Translations under genes and position numbers: made by a program
The notes under the pieces: model-generated
Told to the model about the DNA's origin: nothing
Seen by the model: only the letters and a program-made list of their open reading frames with translations
Databases searched by the model: none
In this document: piece by piece, positions 55,101-60,993 of the stretch
How the letters are laid out: each line of letters opens with the position of its first letter
Numbering within the stretch: position 1 is the first letter of the stretch
Assembly (NCBI GenBank): GCA_905221605.1
Contig: CAJNDS010000868.1
Coordinates: forward strand, 609,607-673,606
Source: Symbiodinium natans
Lineage: Eukaryota; Sar; Dinophyceae; Suessiales; Symbiodiniaceae
Direction of reading: 5' to 3'
Length of the DNA stretch: 64,000 nucleotides

Positions 55101-56955
55101 GTTAGCCGATGAAAGAGGAGACTCACAAGTGAACAGGGATAGACTGTCAAAGACATTGGGGACAGATGAATACCGTGATAGAGTGAGATGGATAATGTCG
55201 GAAATGACGGAGGAGTGCGTGCATTGCCTGGCATGCCACTGTAGAATGGCGAAAGGGATAGTGATCTGCCCGATGTGTTGCAAGCCTATGCCATCCTACC
55301 CGGACTACCTGATGGGGATGAATTTGTGGGAAATCACGGATAGAAACGCGACTATGGGAAGAAAGACGATATGGAAGACCAAGCTACAGGAAGCCCTCGA
55401 CCGCGCAGGGATTAAAATCCCGTTCAGAATGGTGGCCGAAAGGATAGACATGATAGAACGGGACGTGGTGGCAGGGATACTGGCGAGCTTGAACCCCGCA
55501 GAAGACTGGTACTTAGGTTTTAGGGCTGGATTGTGGCCTGAGTACGAGATCGCAGCGTCACGACCGGGGGTATACAGGTTCGCTATGGAAGAGGCGGCGA
55601 TTCATGCGATGATGTTGGATAGAGAGCTGGCAACATCATTCGGGAAGATTCTGAACTTCGAGTACAAGCAGAGTGGCACAGATCACTCGGGAATAGTGGA
55701 TGCGTCAGATTTCCAGCAAGCCCTTGAGACGGTTGCGGCACGCGCTGTAGTGACAGCGAGGCAGAGGTTCTTCTCCATGCATGCAGGGTGTCTGAGGAGA
55801 GGAGGACAGTTTATGAGTTATCAGCTGCTGATAGCTATGGCTGCAGGTTTTAACTCGCCGTTATGGGGGAACAACGCTTGGGCGAAAAGCACGAGGGACC
55901 TGATGGTGCAGACTGCAAATGGTTGTCTGGAGATCATGGAGAGGATAGTTGCAGAAACAAAGCGAGATCCCACTCAACCCATGGCGAAGCACATGAAGTT
56001 TGACACCGAAGGGATACCATTCAACGCGACATGGGGAGAGATTAAGGGGAAGAAGAACAAGCTTCATGGATATAGCCATGCTGCTGGATCTGCTATTCGG
56101 AACCTAGGGCTACGAAGGGAGAGATCGGAGACAGGACCGGTGAATGAGGTATACCGGTGCTCAGTACCGATGGGAGGAATGATGATGAACTGGGCTTCGA
56201 TGGGAGTAGCCGGACATTCTCGTGACGAGGCGCAGCCGGAGGCGCGTGCGGCTAATGCGGGCACGGCATATCCAATTGCCGGGGTAAGCCTAGTGGAGCT
56301 GAACGAGAAGGGGTGGCCAAGAAGGATAGAATCGAAAGGTACGAGAACCGTCGATGTGGAGCTTAGGGACGAGACGGGGAAGAGACAAGAGCCACTGACC
56401 AGGGCAGAAAGTTCGAGTCCAATCCAACTGAAAGAGAGAGGTGGGGCGAGAGCCGATGGTGCTGAGCCCAAAGCGAGGACCCGATCACCTCTGGATAGGG
56501 AGAGAAGAGATATCATCAGGTGGCCGAAGTACGCCATGAGTGATGATAGTTCGGTGAGAAGCTCATCACGCGGATGGGGAAAAGGGCGGGATAGGGATAG
56601 AGCCGATGATCGAGGAGGCAGATACGGATGGATGCCAACTGTACCCAGGTTTGCGGAAGGGACGAAGATGATGGATAGAGGAAGAGGAAAGGGCTCTCTG
56701 CTAGAGAGAACTCGGGCACAAAGAGGTGGCCACGTCACTGGTCCCGAAACAGAAGACGAGTCAGCGATGAGCGAGGCGCTCAACCCGGAATTCAGAGGCA
56801 CTGAGACGACATCAACCAACCGGGCAAACATGGGCGTTGAGACGGGTGACGATGCAAGTGATGCATCTGCGGGTGATCCTGTGAAAGGAAAGGGAAAGCA
56901 TGGAAGGCCGCTGATGTGGAGACCGCGACGTGATCGCCAAAGAGATGAAGCCTGA
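43156..56955 (+). CDS. Giant 4,599-residue accessory protein of element 2
   Basis: A single uninterrupted ORF of 13.8 kb, 43% of the element. Most of it matches nothing I recognise. Visible pieces by residue: an ADP-ribosyltransferase-like segment about 530-650 (FHGTSLEALWSMI.., GCWFGRSI..ASYS, VEIDGVLF); an alpha/beta stretch about 1,035-1,175 with VVVLAPAG and VLWVGPGNF; a Lys/Glu-rich linker about 1,360-1,450; a zinc-ribbon-like CHAC..CPVC about 2,090-2,120; long coiled coil about 2,930-3,340; a Tpt1/KptA-like region about 3,715-3,970 ending TRSGRFMLLGPVP; a second Cys pair finger CLAC..CPMC about 4,020; and an Arg/Gly-rich basic tail with repeated RGKG. Being so long yet intact, it is likely under selection. 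It may be a structural or RNA-handling factor. No envelope signature is seen: no signal peptide or clear membrane segments. Confidence 0.85.
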   Translation: MGEMFGSVSLSERDRDIGSNEDPGTASSSRTVGVRWQRPERQARDAGERERCDRAQAMIDFLEKVFSDADRYLKAETEDGVPGVTTYSYLPVGAKEREQARIHWMLEGNLEMQEVWARRAIPSHFKDDADFKKWMSSGIAGVRAEEAQAKTAKKGGKRPAVGYDVDRMRVHKIMYLWEVLRCTRRNPEAWIREKIPLIAATVTDATDYLERVIANWDRPRSHGGATKPPPQASPDSGNLSREKLNDLIGVRLARGIDVPGCAMPTAGTGGDVDTPWAPKFIGATDETEKSFQRGRSYERMIAGVAPIAISVGGVYDVTNGSKDPFRASWGGISRKTLDWAEIHMDDTEKSPFDDAIKGMMTWLAVRPLKYAIPPSQVAERIAVSHKSSEEKLKIWTEAQPKIKVIGMADEIMGAYESQYLKRGRDVMEEFRRSEGGEKGYGVMANAANGQMKEYLDTLSWQIGGPTSVLHLLHWSLAEEVITFPEVQADGGIKDVKEHFTDSRCMWVPTKAEYAGAEKLNQEMSVGNEEFNVPGWIFHGTSLEALWSMIASGGIDRSHPLVTWTTGAPSVNDSAGCWFGRSICGTASYSTWHSLGNGWIVRVLAGFRRIGKNVKMDVGTRRSSVPDGQIRMDVDRVEIDGVLFCFMRATKIIGHALICRPKHPGLGANSHLMSEMSALMEKHPQGVERLYWRYHLEKRAIIGPARGPLPERPVDWKMEHEFLHREGDENVTKVVEQPTGSRSGLIELMRGWIAELPSGGGVSGPDRDKDYYPVDSEWANVIRLLEYMGIEAPMATGHDSAVVKMPWRSFVGPAIYRRCVESSGIEEKVMENANKATHHMGKVLEMADVGSIVLGIEKAPRKYGWNRPEDVDQSWAFEAQAWAAIIGIGMGGVGGRLMEPALSSELESAVETYEWMFDIATAFHERKAAELVTWWAEGMKPPLQLRCSADQKTYVHIIIPEGIEGVSNKKNPASPGEVREWIAMLLKAHGDYGKAAESMSFITHKLTGTQEMTYQGAYKKVQEVCKECVSKGMGGNQVTNIVVVLAPAGMAAGNARRAIDEVRRFEATDDDTKTKVARETRETIRKANANVLWVGPGNFEENGFPTNYRVREEAKELIRAGEAMDKLMKKSGIITLPWNVMRTAFPRMGVDAGKLYISAGRTFGFWAQILFISMFGMMWPTPRDMELYDRETSAIREVISEEGRDSIGEVGVWLRRWIEVAKADRSLKTKVIVPETKITGATESLRTSDRQGVYTEMAARIDESVWKTMCGKSEAHCVSAGDRGSWHRMKVIIYTAAGFHMKDPEYQALRAMAAIGQLKAMADDAEMMEDDAESDGEEDDAMGEDRPENQSAREGDASITEECKEGSDEGFATVRSRSEQKKAKKENREAKKRKELLESAQELANQRQEKQARDEKRKSAGEKAGDGRDGGALRGTAGIGDQGDRPPAPPVPTRGDTKGAVMQAPRWKGGAGTGSNIKTLSDLKSEQEYSDRETQQETRSGDSGEGPMVIGSGGTVGVVADGTELDRVECVGTGESGGILRLRMEEEGSPVIEAPWSRNTRAGQVLGEGHLIEMQHWIRCYGAPPMAWTTIVVQVIRRMIRATCPREVTDEITPKEVYDIVKAGIYDSQVLSGTRPGAEPSYTGIALGTLMRSRILNVESNVGGMRKWVEQFYRVWMGMNGILGTVPELRADGGRLGRPGHKPTSISPPPSEPRVKPTSNDADEIEVEMRWIIYNVMIEPETLSLGYEELEMLWETKLFEVVQRAGEHLIDRVMTRIEAGTGGYPDSMDVADMVEEVTKQGFGSETGGTTPLNKIEFSNYVVRIWLAKFVRTMILEDMKFPREWANTMAWWIAQNMMLVKPETDIVEMIGNDSTLFEEIISSMRRIESMGQGYPADYYRWIEEIKEDALKEALKGRRSATGIRPEPLDSVAEAEEHGVNAREAKDATMQIDAGGEMNKPESPEMDSKMEGVEAHEAMEPDSENERGQGFSELFGHGVDTIADREEDSHVARQNPEIYRRVVEDVWNQKHNFPFPWLDEARAERDELVKKMTDAVHERVTRENPVEESNTRGSGIHSFSEPVEWLRRICWGYHCHACFAWWLGYTGVDSNGEAFPCEGAVCPVCEKELGQVGKYSTLVKGRPPSVVLAAIVQNSYLPEYDPRRIVARLTERLAAEGMPWEEIDLFEPHELMVAAGIVVVDKPEAKLDFMDVIMTLGKIATDESGVLPEWNLDRCLERPQAPELMEDSVEPDARRRLRMAAASLRESPNWREEIQAIARDYRVEGMGFWRANPDVRREQWRRATEIAIERRASNLGPMELDRELRAQRVREVTQRLGPEVSDRLLIRGVNFSIFNLEDLMYKVLKDVTIEDLMAGLNSAGAGTVAAEIKKRIEQHQGRRPEFANIMNMKLGEVVRKQYQEQLELKYRPEDIQRWKPDRRREEIKKLPLWARCTMQRILLGGIRDKGANPSRIERRLYAYLQLIDFTLAEECNEPEDEEAGGVKKRGRNWQEVIKPEEMKEKIMIPHYKMNYRIARRRSTWEAVVEAAEAGQSWMIHSADGAVIRNTSWVTWTRDEGEGIGATVFNPIDYLTQTKKAAIRAMVERDMAEGDYHPNLYTEEAARGRTQYFPAHELVNALMVDSLRVTLTDRASKLCASAIFKNWVPQFERRDRLMAELHAVQVLLDGVVRSANQMPMVHPHMMYGLATLTKLRDFYAAMREAAEFYGLGSRPLGTIVADASMKEPMHPLERPEMMATNVRDVMRSMASALILTEMPETWEGLTLAEYRDRQERAAVEMDEQDRRMGWDRMRERAMTGHERKYNTAVIRQDPDDSKAVMLNMSLVAANPITAHRAPTANIRSDRVEHGRDVPGELRADRFLTGDIEAEPTHRPFMIQADRMRASMESVVTKIIDGTLISTQKGKENMTDRERLQEAEDRIKQLKFRLTNVAVRLVMVGLIDEDEDDPLCEEFDEDYERRKYYSDEEWKNIKEAEVQLGERDILVMRRGDLRGMPREEVVARMIAKLADKVSEVEKCKWVIGRMAEERMDKAGIAAEVRARAIEDKTKIEDLSRQLEDMKVEPRGGGRTNVGYEGIESMHAENENHKLKVELAVAVHERDRLARRVGELERTAENNAKLVAEVEVHLRERREELRRIGAINEMRDEFRALRDRMEKTASSGSGATSSEGTSEEGKIAGDRRVKELESELEELKKEYKATKQAGQEQGQEFSELKKTLQETAKLRDDEEKERETMRKQAEENLKKYQDKESELRDSLQKIEEREAALKDTRDKLEQAEERLRGYQTMDDELKESRRRAQESEAAMKKAMDRIRQLEDQLPKTEKEKDTENKGAEKDSQKGATTPDVKTDPDPTKDSQEPDKMDDEHAAADDSMNTVDPKTSAGTTNYESAVPESARNFGGPIEQYSLGGRAAMVELDNPVKGARIYKVKENFEVGRDTSSTEERGYGMAASKSLKGIMDSAGIKREQVEKIKGDEEAEWRFQEDLIRRAKADKRDIEDKPGMSRMSRSFREIQRRNAAVMGEINKKVMLQTSNTVKGDPAHGRWELTLIPTGNRDADGNEMMRNSDEEVVLLPIVEQTTRVENLEKYKMVLERIVSQLADETRMVMGIEKGKPEELVTATGVSNDSVTTWTGATLNELGIKGEVTEIEKPYPANVYIEMARIVAELAAWGGDAYPVQRGDRRNMRRSTQEAMLDGSAIDRGNGIEYALWAEQHHGGGIAWSRIRKEVDERSLYRLRRGDEYRIAYLSQFYGIEITSKIYRCPKTKELKVGIPLAVRPTSGMRMPRNVAMLKSWAGDRVEGQKEERESLWFRLHPADLPCTGYMVVGDAQWQEYAKDGIVWPEAGHSGVIVEGWHRDDMRNPLRGSQMTLKAHWTKYSVEPSDVSSIHGLEFPQGGMPEWLYDSLRLAAVRGRRIGIAIDMRMFTLIGGDVVVTRSGRFMLLGPVPMACWKAVWFEDTYTALYMRDCELDMLADERGDSQVNRDRLSKTLGTDEYRDRVRWIMSEMTEECVHCLACHCRMAKGIVICPMCCKPMPSYPDYLMGMNLWEITDRNATMGRKTIWKTKLQEALDRAGIKIPFRMVAERIDMIERDVVAGILASLNPAEDWYLGFRAGLWPEYEIAASRPGVYRFAMEEAAIHAMMLDRELATSFGKILNFEYKQSGTDHSGIVDASDFQQALETVAARAVVTARQRFFSMHAGCLRRGGQFMSYQLLIAMAAGFNSPLWGNNAWAKSTRDLMVQTANGCLEIMERIVAETKRDPTQPMAKHMKFDTEGIPFNATWGEIKGKKNKLHGYSHAAGSAIRNLGLRRERSETGPVNEVYRCSVPMGGMMMNWASMGVAGHSRDEAQPEARAANAGTAYPIAGVSLVELNEKGWPRRIESKGTRTVDVELRDETGKRQEPLTRAESSSPIQLKERGGARADGAEPKARTRSPLDRERRDIIRWPKYAMSDDSSVRSSSRGWGKGRDRDRADDRGGRYGWMPTVPRFAEGTKMMDRGRGKGSLLERTRAQRGGHVTGPETEDESAMSEALNPEFRGTETTSTNRANMGVETGDDASDASAGDPVKGKGKHGRPLMWRPRRDRQRDEA

Positions 56956-57763
56956 TGAAATGGCGACAAGCGGGGATAGGACGAAAGCACAAAGCTGCCT
57001 AGTCACCAATGGCTCGGCGTGAGGGATAGAATGGGACATGCAAAGTCATGTGCCCGGGCCATGGCTGGTGGCGCACGCGGGGGGATAGAGCGGATGGATG
57101 GCGCAGGATGAGATGAGTGGGTGAACGGCTGTCGTGAGACTCTGGTGCAGGGCTTGGCTAGCCACCAATAAGACCCTGCGGCGGAAGCTTCTGGGAAGGC
57201 ATGGCTCGCCACCAATAAGAACTTCACATGAAAAGACCAAAAGATAAAGGTGTGGAGAGGATGAAAGATCAGAATGGGCATGGCTAACCACCAGTGAGTC
57301 CCCACGGAGAAGATCGCATACAAGAATGAAGGGATAGAAGCGTGGGAACTACATTGACATCGAGGGGTACTGATCAAAAGTGAGGCCTTACCCAGGATAG
57401 CTATGAAGAAGATGAACTGAGTCGGGCGATGAAGTGGATAGAAGCGACGCTTGATTTTCCAGGAGTGCGACGGATAGACAATTTTACTACATAGAATAGA
57501 CGCGAGGGCACGAAGTGTAGCCAAGAGCCACGGACTGGTGGTTTGTGCTACTGCGATGAATGTCGAGGTTAGCGGATGGCGGTGTTGCTTCCGAGGATAG
57601 CTGGAGTGATCGCCGTAATCGCGGGTGGTGGTGGGCGCCCTAAAGGGGCTGGCGATCAGGTCGGCTATGCCTCCTACGTTCTTGTTTTACCTGAAGCTAA
57701 CCGGGATAGAAGTCGCGAATTCATCGATTTTCTGACCGCTGAGTGCGTCCCGAAAACGGGGGG
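56956..57763 (+). other. Non-coding 3' region of element 2 with dispersed repeats and polypurine tract
   Basis: About 0.8 kb without a convincing ORF. A motif close to GGCATGGCTAGCCACCAATA recurs at 57,151, 57,198 and 57,277, with weaker copies near 57,005 and 57,060. Its core TGGCTAGCCA is palindromic. GATAG-type motifs occur at least ten times. It ends in the purine tract AAAACGGGGGG. Confidence 0.7.
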
Positions 57764-58467
57764 TGTTTAGCACAAAGAGGTCAGGTCAATTCCATGGGGT
57801 GCTAGTTTGACTTGTACATGTATTTCGGGTTCGGACCCATTCTTGAGGCAGGACATTGGATAGTGCACCGCCATCGTCGAGGACGAGATGGGATAGAAAA
57901 GATTTCGTGTCCGCCTGCAGCCGAGAGCTGCTCAAGAAGGGCCCTTCTTAGTACTGTAGCAGCCAGTATTGTACAGTTTTCGCCCCCGTGGATAGTGTTC
58001 CTGTACGTTGTGGACTTGATTGGCCAACTCGCATCCGGAGGAAAGAGGAGCCAAAAGGGTCGGGCGTTGACGAGGAATAGATCCTTTTCCCTAACCTTGG
58101 GATAGTTATCTGTTCTCTTTACAACTCATAGCCGGAGGCCGGAGGATACTGAGGGCAGGTGGCTGTTCAGGTGAATATCGGGATAGGTGTACAACACGCA
58201 GCCGGACGGCTAGTGGATACATCTAGAGCGATAGGTTACCACCCCCTGGAGATAGCAACTCTGGGGATCCTTCCGATAGTTAACGTCGGGAGTGGCTCGG
58301 AACGATTGGCTAGCTACCTTGAGTTCCCCGTTGACAGGGATACTGTTACTTCTGGTGCAACATTACAACCTACAACTGTAAATATACAACTTCTTTCTCC
58401 TCGTGTGGCCTGAGCTAGTTACTGGAACGGGTTGCGCAAGTTTTCATTGGTTTGGACACTTCGCACA
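57764..58467 (+). repeat. 3' LTR of element 2
   Basis: Starts TGTTTAGCACAAAG after the purine tract and ends CGCACA. The 5' copy lacks the matching TG start and aligns only from TAGCAC, so its left end has diverged or been trimmed. Confidence 0.92.
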
Positions 58468-60993
58468 GTTTCGGACACTACTACATTAGTGACTCGTGGT
58501 GTATGATGACATGGGAGTTTCCAGAATTCGCTAGGGCCCCTGTCGATATCTCCCCCCCCCCCCCCAGTTTGAGAGAGGGGATATCCGAACCAGAAATTCC
58601 TCAGCTGCATTGTTAGCTGCAGAAGTCAACCGGGGAGTGCGGCCAATTCTGCCCCAAAAGCTGAGGCAATTGGCGCGAGTGTGTCTTGGGCGTCGGGCTC
58701 TACGTTCACCCAAGGAGTGGTGGCTTTGCACCTGACTGGACACACTGGTCGTGCCCTTTCCTTGCTCCGTCAACACAACCTCGGAACTCACTAGCCCCGA
58801 ATTCTCCGAGTTCCCCTGATCACCCTCACTAAGCTTGCCCTAGACCCTCAAAAACCCCAAACACCCAAGCCTCAAAGCACTTACCGAACACCGAACATGC
58901 GTGAGGACTTGCCGCGAGCGACGGGCACGTATCCCTCCAGAGGTTGACCTCGCAACTGAGTTTCAAGTAATTGGGCACCCCCCCCCCCCCCCACCACCCC
59001 AAAAACAGGGTTGAGGGTTCAGGGGCTGAACCCGAACCATGGCCCTGAACTTTCAGGATTTAAGGTGGATTCTGCTGTCTCACGGCGGCAAGGACGCGGT
59101 CGATTACTGGGGTTGCAGAGCCCGCAAGTGCGCAACAGCTTCGTCAGCTTCGCTGCAAAAGCCCCGGCACCAAACCTTACACTCTGAAGCCCCGAACTCA
59201 TCCCTGGCCTTCCCTCCTGCCCAGGTGTTGGACTACGTGTCTGCTGAGGCCTACAACCTGGGCGTGCGAAGCTCCGTGCAGCGAGGCCCCGTTCGGGTTG
59301 CGGATTTTTGGGTCTGGCCTTCCATCTCGGAAGGCCCTACCCAAACCTTGCAACGTGTGCCCAGACCCCAAAGCACTTGACCCCATTGGCTGAATCCCCA
59401 AACAGGGCCAAGAGAAGAGTTCGAGCAGAAGTTGCCCTGTCTGTCCCTCTTGCCCCAGCCCTTCCGAGAGCCCACATCAGCAAGTGCTCCGATAAAGAGT
59501 GTGGCCGGTCCATGCTTTCCGCCTCGGGCGCGCTTTTCCCAGTTTTTTTCGAACGCATGGGCCGGGTGGTTGTATATTCTGTAAGGCAGTGAAGGGTACG
59601 CAAATGGCATTATACACACCCAGATGGGCAACAAGGTGGGACGGTGGGACTGTTTCGGAGCAGATTTCGGTTCGGAGCAAGTTGTTTCCGTGCAGTTTTG
59701 CCCTCCTCCAGAAATTTGACTGACCCTAATTCTTAAACCCTAAACCCTAAACCCTAAACCCTAAACCCTGTGTCAAAAAGAAGCCCCGAACCTCCCAGCT
59801 GCCCAGGGTCCGACTGGGACGCGGAGGAAGCCCAAGAGCCGGCTGAGGTCCTCAGGCCGGGGGGGTGTAGGGTTTGGGGTTTGGGGTTTAGGGTTTAGGG
59901 TTTAGGGTTCAGGGTTTGGGGTGTGGGGGGGTGTGGGGTGTGGGGGTGTGGGGTGCAGGGTTCGGGACGGGTTGGAGGGACATTTGGGATCTCCCAGCAA
60001 AGGGATGTAGGGTTTAGGGTTTCGGGCTGGGACTTAGAGAAGGCCCTTCATCCCCTTTTTGGGGGCTTAGGTTCCCTCATATGCCATTTAAGCCAAAAAG
60101 GAGCGCCCTTTTGTATTCCTAGGCTACTCTTGGGTTTGGTGGGGTGCAGAATCTGGGGAGGGGGGGGGGGGGGGTTCGGCTTACGCGACTCACCAATGGC
60201 AGAGAGTTGCGGGGCTTCGGCCTCGGGGCAGGGCCCTGAACCAGTATCACAGCATGTGGCAGCCCCCGAAACCCTAAACCCCAAACTCCAAAACCCTAAA
60301 CCCTAAACACGAAACCCTCTTCCCTTTAAACCCTAAAAACCCAAAACCCTAAAAACCCAAAACCCTAAACCTTAAACCCTAAACCCTAAACCGCTGAGCC
60401 CTCCTGAACATCTCGGTCAGGTCCACAGTGAAGCGCCGCAGCTTGGAGGCTTTTAGCTGGTGACCTTGGGGGTTTAGGGTTTAGGGTTTAGGGTTTAGGG
60501 CTTAGGGCTTCGGGTTTAGGGTTTAGGGCCCGGATGGGGGGTGCGGTGGGTTGTTGCCAGAAACTGTGGCCCTGTATAGGTGCTTCTTTATGCAAGAAGG
60601 ATCGGAACAATGCCCCTCTCTAAACCCTAAACCCTAAACCCGAAACCCTTGGGCTTAGATTGTAGATTCCGGTTGTTGGCTGTCCGCGAGGTTGTCTGGT
60701 TGTCTATAGCTTCAGGGTGGCAATGTAGGCTTTGGATCTGTTTCGTGTGGCTAAGGTATCAACGCCTGGCTCCCGCTGCATCTTGATGGCAACGGGGTCA
60801 TGCGGCATGCGTAAATGCACTTGTTACTGGCACCAGTCGGAAGATGTTTATAGGCTCGAGTCTATCCGTCCCGCGACTCTCGGAAAGGTTGAACCAGTTG
60901 AGCTCAAATCGCAGCTTCTCCAAGTGCTAGCCGCTAGTCTCGACATGCTCTTTCGGCTCAGAGCTATAATAAGGGTGTGCGAGCGTCTTAGAG
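58468..60993. other. Repeat mosaic with exon-like pieces between element 2 and the exonuclease gene
   Basis: CCCTAAA at 59,729-59,768; TTTAGGG/GGGGTTT and GGGGTGT at 59,868-60,030; CCCTAAA/CCCTAAAAA at 60,264-60,392; TTTAGGG at 60,470-60,528. C- and G-only runs lie at 58,550, 58,978 and 60,160. The plus strand at 58,623-58,735 is open after CTGCAG (VNRGVRPILPQKLRQLARVC) up to TGA, a weak exon candidate. No promoter is recognisable upstream of 60,994. Confidence 0.5.
59225..59311 (+). CDS. Exon-like 29 codons, weakly TAF13/histone-fold-like
   Basis: A strong pyrimidine-rich acceptor (CCTTCCCTCCTGCCCAG) precedes 87 bases in one open frame, followed by a GT donor. It reads VLDYVSAEAYNLGVRS and ends GPVRVADFW. 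The spacing of VLxxYVxxxAxxxG and the final VxVxDF resembles helix 2 to helix 3 of TAF13-type histone folds. No neighbouring exon was found, so the family is a guess while the exon itself is plausible. Confidence 0.4.

Larger units (their letters stand above)
26521..58467 (+). mobile_element. Giant copia-order LTR retroelement (element 2), about 32 kb
   Basis: Two LTRs (26,521-27,203 and 57,764-58,467) enclose four long plus-strand ORFs plus a short linking frame. Protease, integrase, RT with YVDD and RNase H are all present, in copia order. A primer site follows the 5' LTR and a purine tract (AAAACGGGGGG, 57,753-57,763) precedes the 3' LTR. About 13.8 kb encodes one extra protein. All long ORFs are intact, so the copy may be young. 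No target-site duplication is evident. The plus strand is enriched in GATAG throughout. Confidence 0.93.
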
